This document shows, piece by piece, positions 1-9,526 of a stretch of DNA of 64,000 nt. Origin of the DNA: Streptomyces sp. WM4235 (GTDB taxonomy: Bacteria; Actinomycetota; Actinomycetes; Streptomycetales; Streptomycetaceae). The notes beneath the pieces were generated by a model that was not told the origin of the DNA, did not search any database, and was given only the letters and a program-made list of their open reading frames with translations. Location of the stretch: the NCBI RefSeq assembly GCF_001279725.1, contig NZ_LGDE01000204.1, forward strand, positions 1-64,000, written 5' to 3'. Every line of letters begins with the position of its first letter. The stretch's first letter is position 1. The translations under genes and the position numbers were made by a program.

Positions 1-1340
1 ACCGGGGTGACCGTCCCAGCGGCGGTGGCTTCCAGCGCCGTGACGACCGTGGCGGCGACCGCCCCAGCTACCCGCGCCGCGATGACGACCGCGGTGGCTT
101 CCAGCGTCGCGATGACCGTGGCGGGGACCGTCCGAGCTACCCGCGTCGTGATGACGACCGTGGTGGTTACCGCGGCGGTCGTGACGACCGTGGTGGGGAC
201 CGTCCGAGCTACCCGCGTCGTGACGATGACCGCGGTGGTCGTCCCACCGGTGGTGGCGGCGGCTTCCAGCGCCGTGACGACCGTGGCGGGGACCGCCCCA
301 GCTACCCCCGCCGCGATGACCGCGGTGGCGATCGTGGTGGTTACCGCGGCGGTCGCGATGACCGTGGTGGCGACCGTGACTTCCGCGCGGACCGCGACCG
401 GGACCCGGTCAAGCGGCTTCCGATCGACGAGGACATCACCGGTCACGAGATCGACGCCGACGTGCGTCAGGAACTCCTGAGCCTGCCCAAGGGCCTGGCG
501 GAGGAAGTCTCCCGGAACCTCGTGATGGTGGCCCGACTGATCGACGAGGACCCCGAGCAGTCGTACGCGTACGCCCGCATCGCCCTGCGTCTGGCCTCCC
601 GTGTCGCCGCCGTCCGCGAGGCCGCCGGCTTCGCCGCGTACGCGACGCAGAAGTACAGCGAGGCGCTCGCGGAGTTCCGTGCAGCCAAGCGCATGACCGG
701 CTCCGTCGAGCTGTGGCCCGTCATGGCCGACTGCGAGCGCGGCCTCGGCCGTCCCGAGCGGGCGCTGGCCATGGCCGGCGAGCCCGAGGTGCAGAAGCTG
801 GACAAGGCCGGCCAGGTCGAGATGCGTCTGGTCGCCGCCGGTGCCCGTCGGGACATGGGCGAGCTCGACGCCGCCATCGTGACCCTGCAGAGCCCGGAGC
901 TCGCCTCCCACTCCGTGCAGCCGTGGACCGCGCGTCTGCGGTACGCCTACGCCGACGCGCTGCTGGCCGCCGGTCGTGAGGACGAGGCCCGCGAGTGGTT
1001 CGCCAAGACCATCGAGGCCGACAAGGACGGGGCGACGGACGCCTCGGACCGACTCGCCGAGCTGGACGGGGTCGAGTTCGTCGACGCCGCGGCGATGGAC
1101 GACGCGGACCTCGACGACGAGCCCGACGAGATCGACGAGGACGACGACCAGGACGACGCCGAGGTGGCCGCCGCCGAGCGCGCGTCCGACCAGGCCGAGT
1201 ACTACGACGAGGACGACGACGAGTACGAGCCCGTCCCGGACTCCGACTCCGACGTCGACGTCACCGACGAGATCGTCGTCATCGAGGACGACGAGCCGCG
1301 TGACGAGCGCGACGAGCGCGAGGACCGCGACAAGGCCTGA
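1..1340 (+). CDS. TPR-like protein with RG/D-rich repeats, 5' end missing
   Basis: The reading frame enters from outside the window (codons in phase with base 3) and ends at TGA 1338-1340. The first ~130 visible residues are low-complexity Arg/Gly/Asp, with SYPRRDD four times and RDDRGGDR repeated. A helical domain of about 200 residues follows, beginning near the DEDITGHEIDADVRQEL segment, with paired-helix, TPR-like character. The last ~80 residues are almost purely Asp/Glu. A GTG at 462 lies inside the frame, but the repeats upstream are clearly translated in the same phase, so I do not use it as the start. Basic head and acidic tail on one chain are typical of RNA- or protein-binding low-complexity regions. 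The function is unknown. It converges on the DUF1015 gene, with a shared terminator between them. Confidence 0.75.
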   Translation, partial: RGDRPSGGGFQRRDDRGGDRPSYPRRDDDRGGFQRRDDRGGDRPSYPRRDDDRGGYRGGRDDRGGDRPSYPRRDDDRGGRPTGGGGGFQRRDDRGGDRPSYPRRDDRGGDRGGYRGGRDDRGGDRDFRADRDRDPVKRLPIDEDITGHEIDADVRQELLSLPKGLAEEVSRNLVMVARLIDEDPEQSYAYARIALRLASRVAAVREAAGFAAYATQKYSEALAEFRAAKRMTGSVELWPVMADCERGLGRPERALAMAGEPEVQKLDKAGQVEMRLVAAGARRDMGELDAAIVTLQSPELASHSVQPWTARLRYAYADALLAAGREDEAREWFAKTIEADKDGATDASDRLAELDGVEFVDAAAMDDADLDDEPDEIDEDDDQDDAEVAAAERASDQAEYYDEDDDEYEPVPDSDSDVDVTDEIVVIEDDEPRDERDEREDRDKA

Positions 1341-1368
1341 CCGGTCTTCGTCGGCGTGATCTGACGTG

Positions 1369-1402
1369 AAAGGGCGGTACCCCCGGTGGGGTACCGCCCT
1401 TT
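1369..1402. terminator. bidirectional terminator hairpin
   Basis: Perfect 15-bp stem (1369-1383 with 1388-1402) and a 4-nt loop. The arms start with AAA and end with TTT, so the hairpin can act on both strands. It lies exactly between two convergent genes. Confidence 0.85.
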
Positions 1403-1430
1403 CGCATGTCCGGGCGCCCCCGGGAGAACG

Positions 1431-2702
1431 TCAGACCAGGCTGCGCAGGACGAGCCCGGTGGCCGGCTTCGGACCGAACGAGGTCGACTTGCGGGGCATG
1501 GTGACGCCCTGGCGGGCCAGGTCCCGGACCACTTCCTCGCGTACGGGATGCAGCAGGACGGCGGTGCCGCCATGCCGCTCGGCCATCTCCACCGTCGCGG
1601 CGGTGTCGTGGATGTACGTGATGTGCTCCGGCTCGTCGGGGACCTGCCAGAGGGTGTCGAGCAGGGCGGCGTGCAGCACGGTCGCGTCCAGTCGGCGCCA
1701 GGCCTCGGGCCGGTCGCGGCGGACGGTGCGCTCGATCAGGGCCGGGTCGGGGTCGGTGACCAGGTGGAACCTGCCGTCCCCGGTGAGCAGGAAGGCGTTG
1801 CCGCGTTCGGCCGCGTCGGTGAGGGCCTCCAGGGCCAGCGGGAGCGGGCCGTCCACGGCCCGCACGCGGAAGTGCCCCTCGATCGCGGCCAGGGCCTCGG
1901 CCGGCGGGAGGCGGCGCAGCATGCGGTGGATGGCGCGGACCTGGAGCGGATAGCGGGCGGTGTCCACGAGGAGGACCAGCCCGAAGTCCCAGGGGCTGGG
2001 GGAGTCGTGCTCCTCCTGGAGGCGCAGGTACGTCGCCCAACGGTGGTGGCCGTCCGCGATCAGCGCCTGCCGGTGGCCGAGGTCCGCGGTGACGGCGTCC
2101 AGGTCGACGGGGTCGGTGATGGCCCACAGGCGGTGCTGGAAACCGTCCTCGGTGGTGGTGGAGAACAGCGGCGTGCCGCGGACGGTCCGTTCGACGACCG
2201 CCGAGGCTCCCGCCGCGGGGTCGTCGCCGCGGTAGGTCAGGAGCAGGGGTTCGAGGTTCGCGGACGCGGCGCGCATCAGACCGGCCCGATCGGTGACCAC
2301 GTGCGGCATCACGTCCTCGTGGGGCAGGACGATGCCGGCGTCGGGGGCGGACAGGGCGAGGGCGCCGATGATCCCGCGCTGGAGGAGGCCCGCCTTGCGC
2401 TGTTCGTACACGTACAGCGCGGGCGTGGGATCCGCGCTGAGGACGCCTTCGGCGAGCCACTCGCGGAGGGTTCTCGCGGCCTGCTCGTTGCGGGCGGCGG
2501 GCGTCTCGGCCTGGGGCAGGATCAGGCGGACGATGTTGTGGGGCTCGGCGGATTCGAGATAGTCGACTCCGTCGGGGCGCACGACCACGTCGTACGGCGG
2601 TGAGGTGACGGCGGCGAGACTGCCCACACGCTCCGGGACGTAGCGCAGCCCGTTGAAGGGGGTCAGCCGCAGTCCGTGCTCCGCGTTGTCTGAAGTGGTC
2701 AT
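1431..2702 (-). CDS. DUF1015 family protein
   Basis: The product is 423 aa, starting at ATG 2702 (MTTSDNAEHG). It contains the family's hallmark stretch IADGHHRWATYLR in mid-protein and a conserved N-terminal LTPFNGLRYVPERVG. The length is normal for DUF1015. The frame stays open far upstream of 2702, but that stretch is antisense to the HAD gene and carries no family signal, so the ATG is used. The biochemical role of DUF1015 is not established; the GHHR motif resembles ParB/sulfiredoxin-like nucleotide-binding folds, which is an inference only. It is divergent from the HAD phosphatase and convergent with the TPR protein. Confidence 0.9.
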   Translation of the reverse strand: MTTSDNAEHGLRLTPFNGLRYVPERVGSLAAVTSPPYDVVVRPDGVDYLESAEPHNIVRLILPQAETPAARNEQAARTLREWLAEGVLSADPTPALYVYEQRKAGLLQRGIIGALALSAPDAGIVLPHEDVMPHVVTDRAGLMRAASANLEPLLLTYRGDDPAAGASAVVERTVRGTPLFSTTTEDGFQHRLWAITDPVDLDAVTADLGHRQALIADGHHRWATYLRLQEEHDSPSPWDFGLVLLVDTARYPLQVRAIHRMLRRLPPAEALAAIEGHFRVRAVDGPLPLALEALTDAAERGNAFLLTGDGRFHLVTDPDPALIERTVRRDRPEAWRRLDATVLHAALLDTLWQVPDEPEHITYIHDTAATVEMAERHGGTAVLLHPVREEVVRDLARQGVTMPRKSTSFGPKPATGLVLRSLV

Positions 2703-2825
2703 TGATGCATGGTAGGACGCGTCTCGCGATGCGGGATGATCGGGGGAGCGGCAGGCAGGCGCGGAACGCGGACAGCGCCGATCGAAGAGCGTTCGCATGA
2801 GGTTTTCGGATGAGGAGCGGACACG

Positions 2826-3869
2826 ATGAGCCGGCAGAGCAGGACCCGCCCCGAGGGCAGTGAACGCAGTCTCCACCAGGCCTACGACACGGCCCTGTTG
2901 GACCTGGACGGCGTGGTCTACGCGGGCGGCCGGGCCATCGCGCACGCGGTGGATTCGCTGGCCTCCGCGCGGGCCGGCGGGATGCACCTCGCGTACGTGA
3001 CGAACAACGCGCTGCGCACCCCGGACGCGGTCGCCGAGCACCTCGGCGAGTTGGGCATCCCCACCGAGGCGGACGAGGTGATCACCTCCGCGCAGGCGGT
3101 GGCCCGGCTGATCGCCGAGCAGGTGGAGCCCGGGTCGAAGGTGCTGGTGATCGGCGGGGAGGGGCTGCGGGTCGCGTTGGGCGAACGCGGGCTGGTGCCC
3201 GTGGAATCCGCCGACGAGGAGGGGCTGGCGGCGGTCGTCCAGGGGTACGGGGGACCGGACCTGCGGTGGGAGCGGTTCGCCGAGGCCTCGTACGCGATCA
3301 ACCGCGGGGTGCCCTGGTACGTGTCGAACACCGACCTGACGATTCCGAGCGCGCGCGGGATCGCGCCGGGCAACGGCGCCGCGGTGGAGGTCGTACGGAT
3401 CGCCACGGGCGCGGAGCCGCAGGTCGCCGGCAAGCCGCTGCCCCCGATGCACCGGGAGACGGTACTGCGGACGGGCGCGAAGCGGCCGCTGGTGGTCGGC
3501 GACCGGTTGGACACCGACATCGAGGGCGCCTACAACGGGGAGGTGGACTCGCTGCTGGTCCTGACCGGGGTGACGGACGCCGCACAGTTGCTGCGCGCCG
3601 AGCCGAAGTACCGGCCGACGTACGTGGACCGGGACCTGCGCGGACTGTTGACGGGGCAGCCTGAGGTCGAGCGGGCCGAGGACGGGTTCCGCTGCGGCGG
3701 CTGGACGGCGCTCGTGTCGGGCGACGTCCTGGAACTGCGCGGCGAGGGGGGCGATCGGCTCGACGCCATCGACGGCCTGCGGGCGCTGTGCGCGGCGGCC
3801 TGGACGCGGGCGGGGGACGGGTCCTGCGACCTCGACGCGGACAAGGCGCTGGCCAGGCTGGGGCTTTAG
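2826..3869 (+). CDS. HAD-IIA family hydrolase (NagD / phosphoglycolate phosphatase-like)
   Basis: The product is 347 aa. Near residue 20, DLDGVVYAGG is HAD motif I with the nucleophilic Asp and the Asp general acid. VTNNALRTP is motif II, and GDRLDTDIEGA near residue 220 is the motif III/IV Mg2+-binding region. This arrangement with a C2 cap defines subclass IIA (NagD-like), usually dephosphorylating small sugar phosphates or nucleotides. GAGGAG lies 8 nt upstream of the ATG. About 90 residues after the HAD core are extra compared with E. coli NagD; similar tails occur in actinobacterial members. The substrate cannot be read from the sequence. Confidence 0.9.
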   Translation: MSRQSRTRPEGSERSLHQAYDTALLDLDGVVYAGGRAIAHAVDSLASARAGGMHLAYVTNNALRTPDAVAEHLGELGIPTEADEVITSAQAVARLIAEQVEPGSKVLVIGGEGLRVALGERGLVPVESADEEGLAAVVQGYGGPDLRWERFAEASYAINRGVPWYVSNTDLTIPSARGIAPGNGAAVEVVRIATGAEPQVAGKPLPPMHRETVLRTGAKRPLVVGDRLDTDIEGAYNGEVDSLLVLTGVTDAAQLLRAEPKYRPTYVDRDLRGLLTGQPEVERAEDGFRCGGWTALVSGDVLELRGEGGDRLDAIDGLRALCAAAWTRAGDGSCDLDADKALARLGL

Positions 3870-3927
3870 ACCCTCCGGCGCAGGGCGTGCGGCGGGCGAA
3901 GGGACGTTCGGTCGATCCGAACAACTG

Positions 3928-3946
3928 GGAGGGTAGGCTAACCTAA
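3928..3946 (+). promoter_or_regulatory. iron box (DmdR/IdeR-type operator)
   Basis: The 19-mer matches the consensus TTAGGTTAGGCTAACCTAA at 16 of 19 positions; the right half TAGGCTAACCTAA is perfect. It lies 5 nt before the GTG of the first permease, so a bound Fe2+-DmdR1/IdeR repressor would sit on the promoter. This predicts induction in low iron. Confidence 0.85.
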
Positions 3947-3951
3947 CCTGC

Positions 3952-4998
3952 GTGTTGGTCGAGAGTCCCCCCGAACAGAGCGCGGCGCCCGTCGCCGCCA
4001 CCCGCGAGCGCCATGGCGCTCGCGCCGTCGGTCTGCTGGTCGCCTTCGCGGCGCTGGCCGTGATCGCGGTCGCGAGCATCGCCGTGGGCGCCAAGCCGAT
4101 GGCCCTGGACCAGGTCTGGCACGGCCTGTTCCACTACGCGGGGACCGCGAACGACGTGGTGGTGCGGGACCTGCGGGTCCCGCGCACCCTCCTCGGCGTG
4201 CTGGTCGGTCTCGGCCTCGGCCTGTCCGGGGCGGTGATGCAGGCACTCACCCGCAATCCGCTGGCCGAGCCCGGCATCCTCGGCGTCAACGCGGGCGCCG
4301 CGGCCGCCGTCGTGTCGGCGATCAGCTTCCTCGGCGCCTCCTCGCTGAGCGAGTTCGTCTGGTGGGCGTTCCTGGGCGCCGCGGTCGTCTCGGTCGTCGT
4401 GTACGTGCTCGGCGGCAGCCGCAGCGCGACCCCGGTACGGCTCGCGCTCGCGGGGACGGCGGCCAGCGCGGCCCTGGTCGGCTACATCAACGCGGTCCAG
4501 CTGATGGACAGCAAGGCACTGGACAAGCTGCGCTTCTGGACGGTGGGTTCGCTGTCCTCGGCCAACATGGACACCGTCCGGCAGGTCGCCCCCTTCCTGC
4601 TGATCGGCGCCGTGCTGGCGCTCTCGCTGGGCCGGCCGCTCAACGCGATGGCGATGGGCGACGACACCGCGCGGGCGCTCGGGGCCAACCTGACGCGGAC
4701 CCGGATCGGCGCCATGCTCGCCATCACCCTGCTGTGCGGGGCCGCGACCGCCGCCTGCGGGCCGATCGTCTTCATCGGGCTGATGATCCCGCACCTCGTA
4801 CGGATGATCACCGGCCCCGACATGCGCTGGGTGCTCGCGTACTCGGCGGTCCTGTCACCCGTGCTGCTGCTCGGCGCCGACGTGGTCGGCCGGGTCGTCA
4901 CCCGACCCGCCGAACTCCAGGTCGGCATCGTCACCGCGCTCATCGGCGGCCCCGTCTTCATCTACCTGGTTCGGCGCAAGAGGATGGCCCAGCTGTGA
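3952..4998 (+). CDS. FecCD-type siderophore ABC transporter permease (first subunit)
   Basis: The product is 348 aa with about nine hydrophobic segments. Family motifs include LRVPRTLLGVLVG near residue 70 and the GLGLSGAVMQALTRNPLAEPGILGVNAGA run typical of FecCD/BtuC permeases. The cytoplasmic coupling loop is near ARALGANLTRTR. The start is GTG at 3952, with no clear SD; the iron box is immediately upstream, so a very short or absent leader is likely. It overlaps the second permease by 4 nt (GTGA). No substrate-binding lipoprotein is in the window, so it must be encoded elsewhere. The probable substrate is a ferric siderophore, inferred from family and iron box. Confidence 0.93.
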   Translation: MLVESPPEQSAAPVAATRERHGARAVGLLVAFAALAVIAVASIAVGAKPMALDQVWHGLFHYAGTANDVVVRDLRVPRTLLGVLVGLGLGLSGAVMQALTRNPLAEPGILGVNAGAAAAVVSAISFLGASSLSEFVWWAFLGAAVVSVVVYVLGGSRSATPVRLALAGTAASAALVGYINAVQLMDSKALDKLRFWTVGSLSSANMDTVRQVAPFLLIGAVLALSLGRPLNAMAMGDDTARALGANLTRTRIGAMLAITLLCGAATAACGPIVFIGLMIPHLVRMITGPDMRWVLAYSAVLSPVLLLGADVVGRVVTRPAELQVGIVTALIGGPVFIYLVRRKRMAQL

Positions 4999-6110
4999 CC
5001 CTGACCGCGAAGACCGGGGAGACGGCGGACGGCGAAAGCCCCGTACGGACCACGAAGCCGGTGAAGGCCGCCCCGCTCCGCTCGCGCGCCCTGCGCGGCC
5101 CCCGAGGCACCTCGCTGCGCGCGGAACCCCGCGCGCTGCTCGCCGGAGTGCTGCTGGGCGTCGTGGCGCTGCTGCTCGTCGTCCTGCTGATCGGCACCGG
5201 CGACTTCGACATCGCCCCGTGGGACGTCGTGCAGACGCTGCTGGGCAACGGCACCCCCGCCAACGACTTCATCGTCAACGACCTTCGACTGCCGCGCGTG
5301 CTCGTCGCGGTGCTCGTCGGCGCGGCCCTCGGAATGGCCGGCGCCGTCTTCCAGTCGGTGTCGCGCAACCCGCTCGGTTCCCCGGACCTGCTCGGTTTCG
5401 GGTACGGGTCGGCGGTCGGCGCGCTCACCGTGATCATCGTGTTCAAGGGCGGCGCGACCGAGGTGGCGATGGGCGCCGTCGTCGGCGGCGTGCTGGCCGG
5501 GATCGCCGTGTACCTGCTCGCGTACAAGAAGGGCATCCACGGGTACCGCCTGGTGCTCGTCGGCATCGGTGCGTCCGCGATGCTCGTCGCCCTCATCCAG
5601 TACCTGATCACCAAGGCGCAACTGACCGAGGCCACCCGCGCCATGGTCTGGCTGACCGGTTCGCTGGCCGGCCGGGACTGGGCGCAGGTGTGGCCGCTGC
5701 TCGTGACCTGCGCGGTGCTCTTCCCCGTGATCCTCGGGCAGGGCAGGGCCCTGCGGATGATGGAGATGGGGGACGACGCCGCGTACGCCCTGGGCGTGCG
5801 GGTCGAGCGGACCCGGCTGTTGCTGATGCTCGCCGCGATCGTCCTGACCACCGCGGCCGCCGCGGCCGCCGGACCGATCACCTTCGTCGCGCTGGCCGCG
5901 CCCCAGCTGGCCCGGCGGCTCACCCGCTCGCCCGGCTCGAACCTGCTCACCGGCGCGTTGATGGGCGCCGTCCTGCTGCTGGTGTCCGACTGGGCCTCAC
6001 AGCGGGCCTTCGGGGCCGACCAGCTGCCGGTGGGTGTGGTGACCGGGCTGGTCGGCGGTGTCTATCTGCTCTGGCTGCTCGTCACCGAGCGCAAGGCGGG
6101 ACGTATATGA
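4995..6110 (+). CDS. FecCD-type siderophore ABC transporter permease (second subunit)
   Basis: The product is 371 aa, starting at GTG 4995 inside the stop of the first permease. A hydrophilic N-terminus of ~45 residues precedes about nine membrane segments. LRLPRVLVAVLVGAALGMAGAVFQSVSRNPLGSPDLLGF is the conserved FecCD segment (split here by family, residues ~95-133). AYALGVRVERTR is the ATPase-contact loop. It pairs with the upstream permease as a heterodimer. Its stop overlaps the ATG of the ATPase gene (ATGA), so the three proteins are probably translated in a coupled way. Confidence 0.93.
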   Translation: MTLTAKTGETADGESPVRTTKPVKAAPLRSRALRGPRGTSLRAEPRALLAGVLLGVVALLLVVLLIGTGDFDIAPWDVVQTLLGNGTPANDFIVNDLRLPRVLVAVLVGAALGMAGAVFQSVSRNPLGSPDLLGFGYGSAVGALTVIIVFKGGATEVAMGAVVGGVLAGIAVYLLAYKKGIHGYRLVLVGIGASAMLVALIQYLITKAQLTEATRAMVWLTGSLAGRDWAQVWPLLVTCAVLFPVILGQGRALRMMEMGDDAAYALGVRVERTRLLLMLAAIVLTTAAAAAAGPITFVALAAPQLARRLTRSPGSNLLTGALMGAVLLLVSDWASQRAFGADQLPVGVVTGLVGGVYLLWLLVTERKAGRI

Positions 6111-6934
6111 AGACCTCCAGGAGGACCCAAGTGCAGCGGCTGACCGCGGAGAACGTGACCCTCGGCTACGACCAGCGGGTCATCGCCGAGAACCTGTCGG
6201 TGGAGATACCCGACCATTCCTTCACGGTGATCGTCGGACCCAACGCCTGTGGCAAGTCCACGCTGCTGCGCGCGCTGTCGCGGATGCTCAAGCCGTCCGC
6301 GGGGCGGGTGCTGCTCGACGGCCACGCCATCGGGTCGATGCCGGCGAAGAAGGTGGCCAAGACCCTCGGCCTGCTCCCGCAGTCCTCGATCGCCCCGGAC
6401 GGCATCACCGTCGGCGACCTGGTCTCCCGCGGCCGGTACCCGCACCAGGGACTGCTGCGCCAGTGGTCGCCCGAGGACGAACGGATCGTCAACGAGTCCA
6501 TGGCGTCCACCGGGGTCGCCGAGCTCGCGGACCGGGCCGTGGACGAACTGTCGGGCGGACAGCGTCAGCGCGTGTGGATCGCGATGGCGCTGGCCCAGCA
6601 GACCCCGCTGCTGCTCCTCGACGAACCGACGACGTACCTGGACATCCAGCACCAACTGGACGTCCTCGACCTGTGCGCCGAACTACACGAGAACCAGGGC
6701 CGGACCCTGGTGGCGGTGCTGCACGACCTCAACCACGCGGCCCGCTACGCCACGCACCTGATCGCGCTGCGCGGGGGCGTGGTGGTGGCCGAGGGGCCGC
6801 CGTCCGAGGTGGTGACCGCGGAGCTGGTGGAGAAGGTGTTCGGGCTGCGCTGCCAGATCATCGACGACCCGCAGACGGGGACGCCGCTGGTGATCCCGGC
6901 GGGTCGGGAGGCCCGCGCGAAGGTCTCCGTCTGA
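6107..6934 (+). CDS. siderophore ABC transporter ATP-binding protein (FecE/FepC-like)
   Basis: The product is 275 aa. Walker A is GPNACGKST, the signature is LSGGQRQRV, Walker B is LLLLDEPTTYLDI, and the H-loop is in LHDLNHAARYA, all in order. Two starts compete. ATG 6107 overlaps the upstream stop (ATGA). GTG 6131 has a near-perfect SD AGGAGG (6119-6124) with 6-nt spacing and gives a 267-aa protein beginning VQRLTAENVTLGY, where the family usually starts. I list the longer form but think 6131 is at least as likely. It energises the two FecCD permeases. Confidence 0.93.
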   Translation: MKTSRRTQVQRLTAENVTLGYDQRVIAENLSVEIPDHSFTVIVGPNACGKSTLLRALSRMLKPSAGRVLLDGHAIGSMPAKKVAKTLGLLPQSSIAPDGITVGDLVSRGRYPHQGLLRQWSPEDERIVNESMASTGVAELADRAVDELSGGQRQRVWIAMALAQQTPLLLLDEPTTYLDIQHQLDVLDLCAELHENQGRTLVAVLHDLNHAARYATHLIALRGGVVVAEGPPSEVVTAELVEKVFGLRCQIIDDPQTGTPLVIPAGREARAKVSV

Positions 6935-6944
6935 GGGGCCCCAC

Positions 6945-6972
6945 AGCCTCGGGCGCCGCGGCGCCCGGGGCT
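6945..6972. terminator. terminator hairpin between convergent genes
   Basis: Arms 6945-6957 and 6960-6972 pair with a single G-U. The innermost bases must open to form a loop. It lies between the transporter operon and the convergent SCP2 gene. Confidence 0.6.
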
Positions 6973-6992
6973 CGGGTCTACAGCCCCTGGGT

Positions 6993-7340
6993 CTACAGCA
7001 GGCTCTTGAGGCGGAGCAGGTCGCGGAAACCGGCCTCCAGCCTGACCCTGCCCGAGGCCCAGGCCTTGGCGAACTTCAGCTCCCCCGCGACCAGGGCGAG
7101 CAGGTCGTCGCCGGACATCGCCAACCGGATCTCGGCCTTGGTGCGGGGCGCCCCCGGGGCGACCGCGTCGACCCGGATCCGGCCGTTGTCGAGCCGCCCC
7201 GTGAAGGTCTGGTCGAGGTCGGTGATGTGGCAGCTCAAGGAACGGTCGAAGGCGGCCGCACCGCGCACGTCACCGTCGGCCCGGGCCAGGTTGTCCGAGA
7301 GTCGGTCGAGTGCTTCGCGGCACTCCTGAATCGTAGCCAT
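6993..7340 (-). CDS. SCP2 sterol-binding domain protein
   Basis: The product is 115 aa, starting at ATG 7340 (MATIQECREALDRLSDNLA). The body has the SCP2 alternation of an amphipathic first helix, an ITDLDQTFTGRLDNGRI strand region and a C-terminal KFAKAWASGRVRLEAGFRDLLRL segment, which matches the usual SCP2 end (GKLKvqGdm-like). The ligand is unknown; bacterial SCP2 proteins bind lipids or acyl chains. The frame upstream of 7340 has no family similarity. It is divergent from the small ORF at 7405. Confidence 0.8.
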   Translation of the reverse strand: MATIQECREALDRLSDNLARADGDVRGAAAFDRSLSCHITDLDQTFTGRLDNGRIRVDAVAPGAPRTKAEIRLAMSGDDLLALVAGELKFAKAWASGRVRLEAGFRDLLRLKSLL

Positions 7341-7404
7341 CGTGATCACGACGGTACCGCAGAGCCGTACGTGGTCGCGGCGCGCTACGAGGTAGCGTCG
7401 GGGC

Positions 7405-7677
7405 ATGACCGACGAAGTGTCCGAGAGAGTCCCGGCAGCCCCCGACGCGTCCGGGCGGGCCACCGGCGAGCCCACCGGACCCGCGCCGCTGGGCGTCGTG
7501 CGGACGCCCACCGGGCACGCCGGGGTCGACGCGCTCCTGGAGCGGCTGGCGGACGCGGACCACCTCACGGCGGACGGGCACGCCGAGGTGTACGAGGATG
7601 TGCACAGGGGGCTGCGCGAAACGCTGACCGCGCTGGACGCACCGCCCGTCCCCGGACCGTACGAAAACAGGAGCTGA
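7405..7677 (+). CDS. small conserved hypothetical protein upstream of tlyA
   Basis: The product is 90 aa. The N-terminal third is a disordered Pro/Ala/Thr stretch. The conserved part begins near HAGVDALLERLADADHL and predicts two helices (residues ~38-80), ending with PPVPGPYENRS. The stop is 7 nt before tlyA, so the two are almost certainly co-transcribed. Small proteins of this kind commonly precede tlyA in actinomycetes (recall). I do not know its function. Confidence 0.75.
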   Translation: MTDEVSERVPAAPDASGRATGEPTGPAPLGVVRTPTGHAGVDALLERLADADHLTADGHAEVYEDVHRGLRETLTALDAPPVPGPYENRS

Positions 7678-7684
7678 ACCGAAC

Positions 7685-8496
<812 letters not shown>

Positions 8497-8500
<4 letters not shown>

Positions 8501-9456
8501 CCGATACAGCAGACACAGGCGCATACACGGGTTCGACGGCGGGAGGCGCGGGGGAACGCACCGTCTTCCTCCTCGCCCACACCGGACGGCCGGCGGCCAT
8601 CCGCAGCGCCGAGTTGGTCGTCCAGGGACTGTTGAAGTCCGGACTGGGCGTACGGGTCCTCGCGGACGAGGCGGTGGACCTGCCGCTGCCGCCCGAGGTC
8701 GAGCTGGTCGCGGAGTGCACCCCGAAGGTGCTCGACGGGTGCGAGCTGCTGATCGTGCTGGGCGGGGACGGGACCCTGCTGCGCGGGGCCGAGTTCGCGC
8801 GCGGCTCCGGGGTGCCGATGCTCGGCGTCAACCTGGGCCGGGTCGGGTTCCTCGCCGAAGCCGAGCGGGACGACCTCGACCAGGTGGTGGAACGCGTCGT
8901 GACGCGCGCCTACGAGGTCGAGGAACGCATGACCATCGACGTGGTCGTGCGCACCAACGGCGACGTGCTCCACCGGGACTGGGCGCTGAACGAGGCCGCG
9001 GTCCAGAAGGTGTCCCCGGAGCGGATGCTGGAGGTGGTCCTGGAGATCGACGGGCGTCCGGTGACCGGCTTCGGTTGCGACGGGATCGTGTGCGCGACGC
9101 CGACGGGTTCGACGGCGTACGCCTTCTCGGCGGGCGGACCCGTGGTCTGGCCCGAGGTGGAGGCGCTCCTGATGGTGCCGATCAGCGCGCACGCGCTGTT
9201 CGCGAAGCCGCTGGTGACCTCGCCGGACTCGGTGCTGGCCGTGGAGGTGCAGCCCGGGACCCCGCACGGCGTGCTGTGGTGTGACGGCCGCCGCACCCTG
9301 GAACTGCCGGCCGGCGCCAGGGTCGAGGTCCGGCGGGGCACGGTGCCCGTGCGCCTCGCCCGACTGCACCACGCCTCCTTCACCGACCGCCTCGTCGCCA
9401 AGTTCGCGCTGCCCGTGTCGGGGTGGCGCGGAGCCCCGCACGAAGCACGCCAATAG
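8497..9456 (+). CDS. nadK: NAD kinase
   Basis: The product is 319 aa, starting at GTG 8497, which overlaps the tlyA stop; GGAGGGG lies just upstream. Motifs: LGGDGTLLRG (GGDGT, catalytic Asp), NLGRVGFL, and CATPTGSTAYAFSAGGP, the conserved NAD-binding and glycine-rich segment. It phosphorylates NAD to NADP. The N-terminal ~25 residues, rich in Thr/Gly/Ala, are probably disordered. The neighbours tlyA and recN are typical for actinobacteria. Confidence 0.95.
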
Positions 9457-9514
9457 CACGTGCGTTCGGAGAACTCGGCGAGGGTGACGTCGCATGGCAC
9501 CCGTCAAACCTCGG

Positions 9515-9520
9515 TATGGT
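9515..9520 (+). promoter_or_regulatory. putative -10 element for leaderless recN
   Basis: TATGGT fits the actinobacterial TANNNT -10 pattern and ends 6 nt before GTG 9527. This places the transcription start on, or next to, the start codon. Confidence 0.45.
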
Positions 9521-9526
9521 CGTCCC

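Noticed and set aside
7..480. 157-aa Val/Thr/Ala-rich protein
   Set aside because: It is another phase of the RG/D repeat region. The true frame continues into the 462-1340 domain.
1431..4094. DUF1015 as an 887-aa protein
   Set aside because: The extra N-terminal part is antisense to the HAD gene and low-complexity. ATG 2702 fits the family start.
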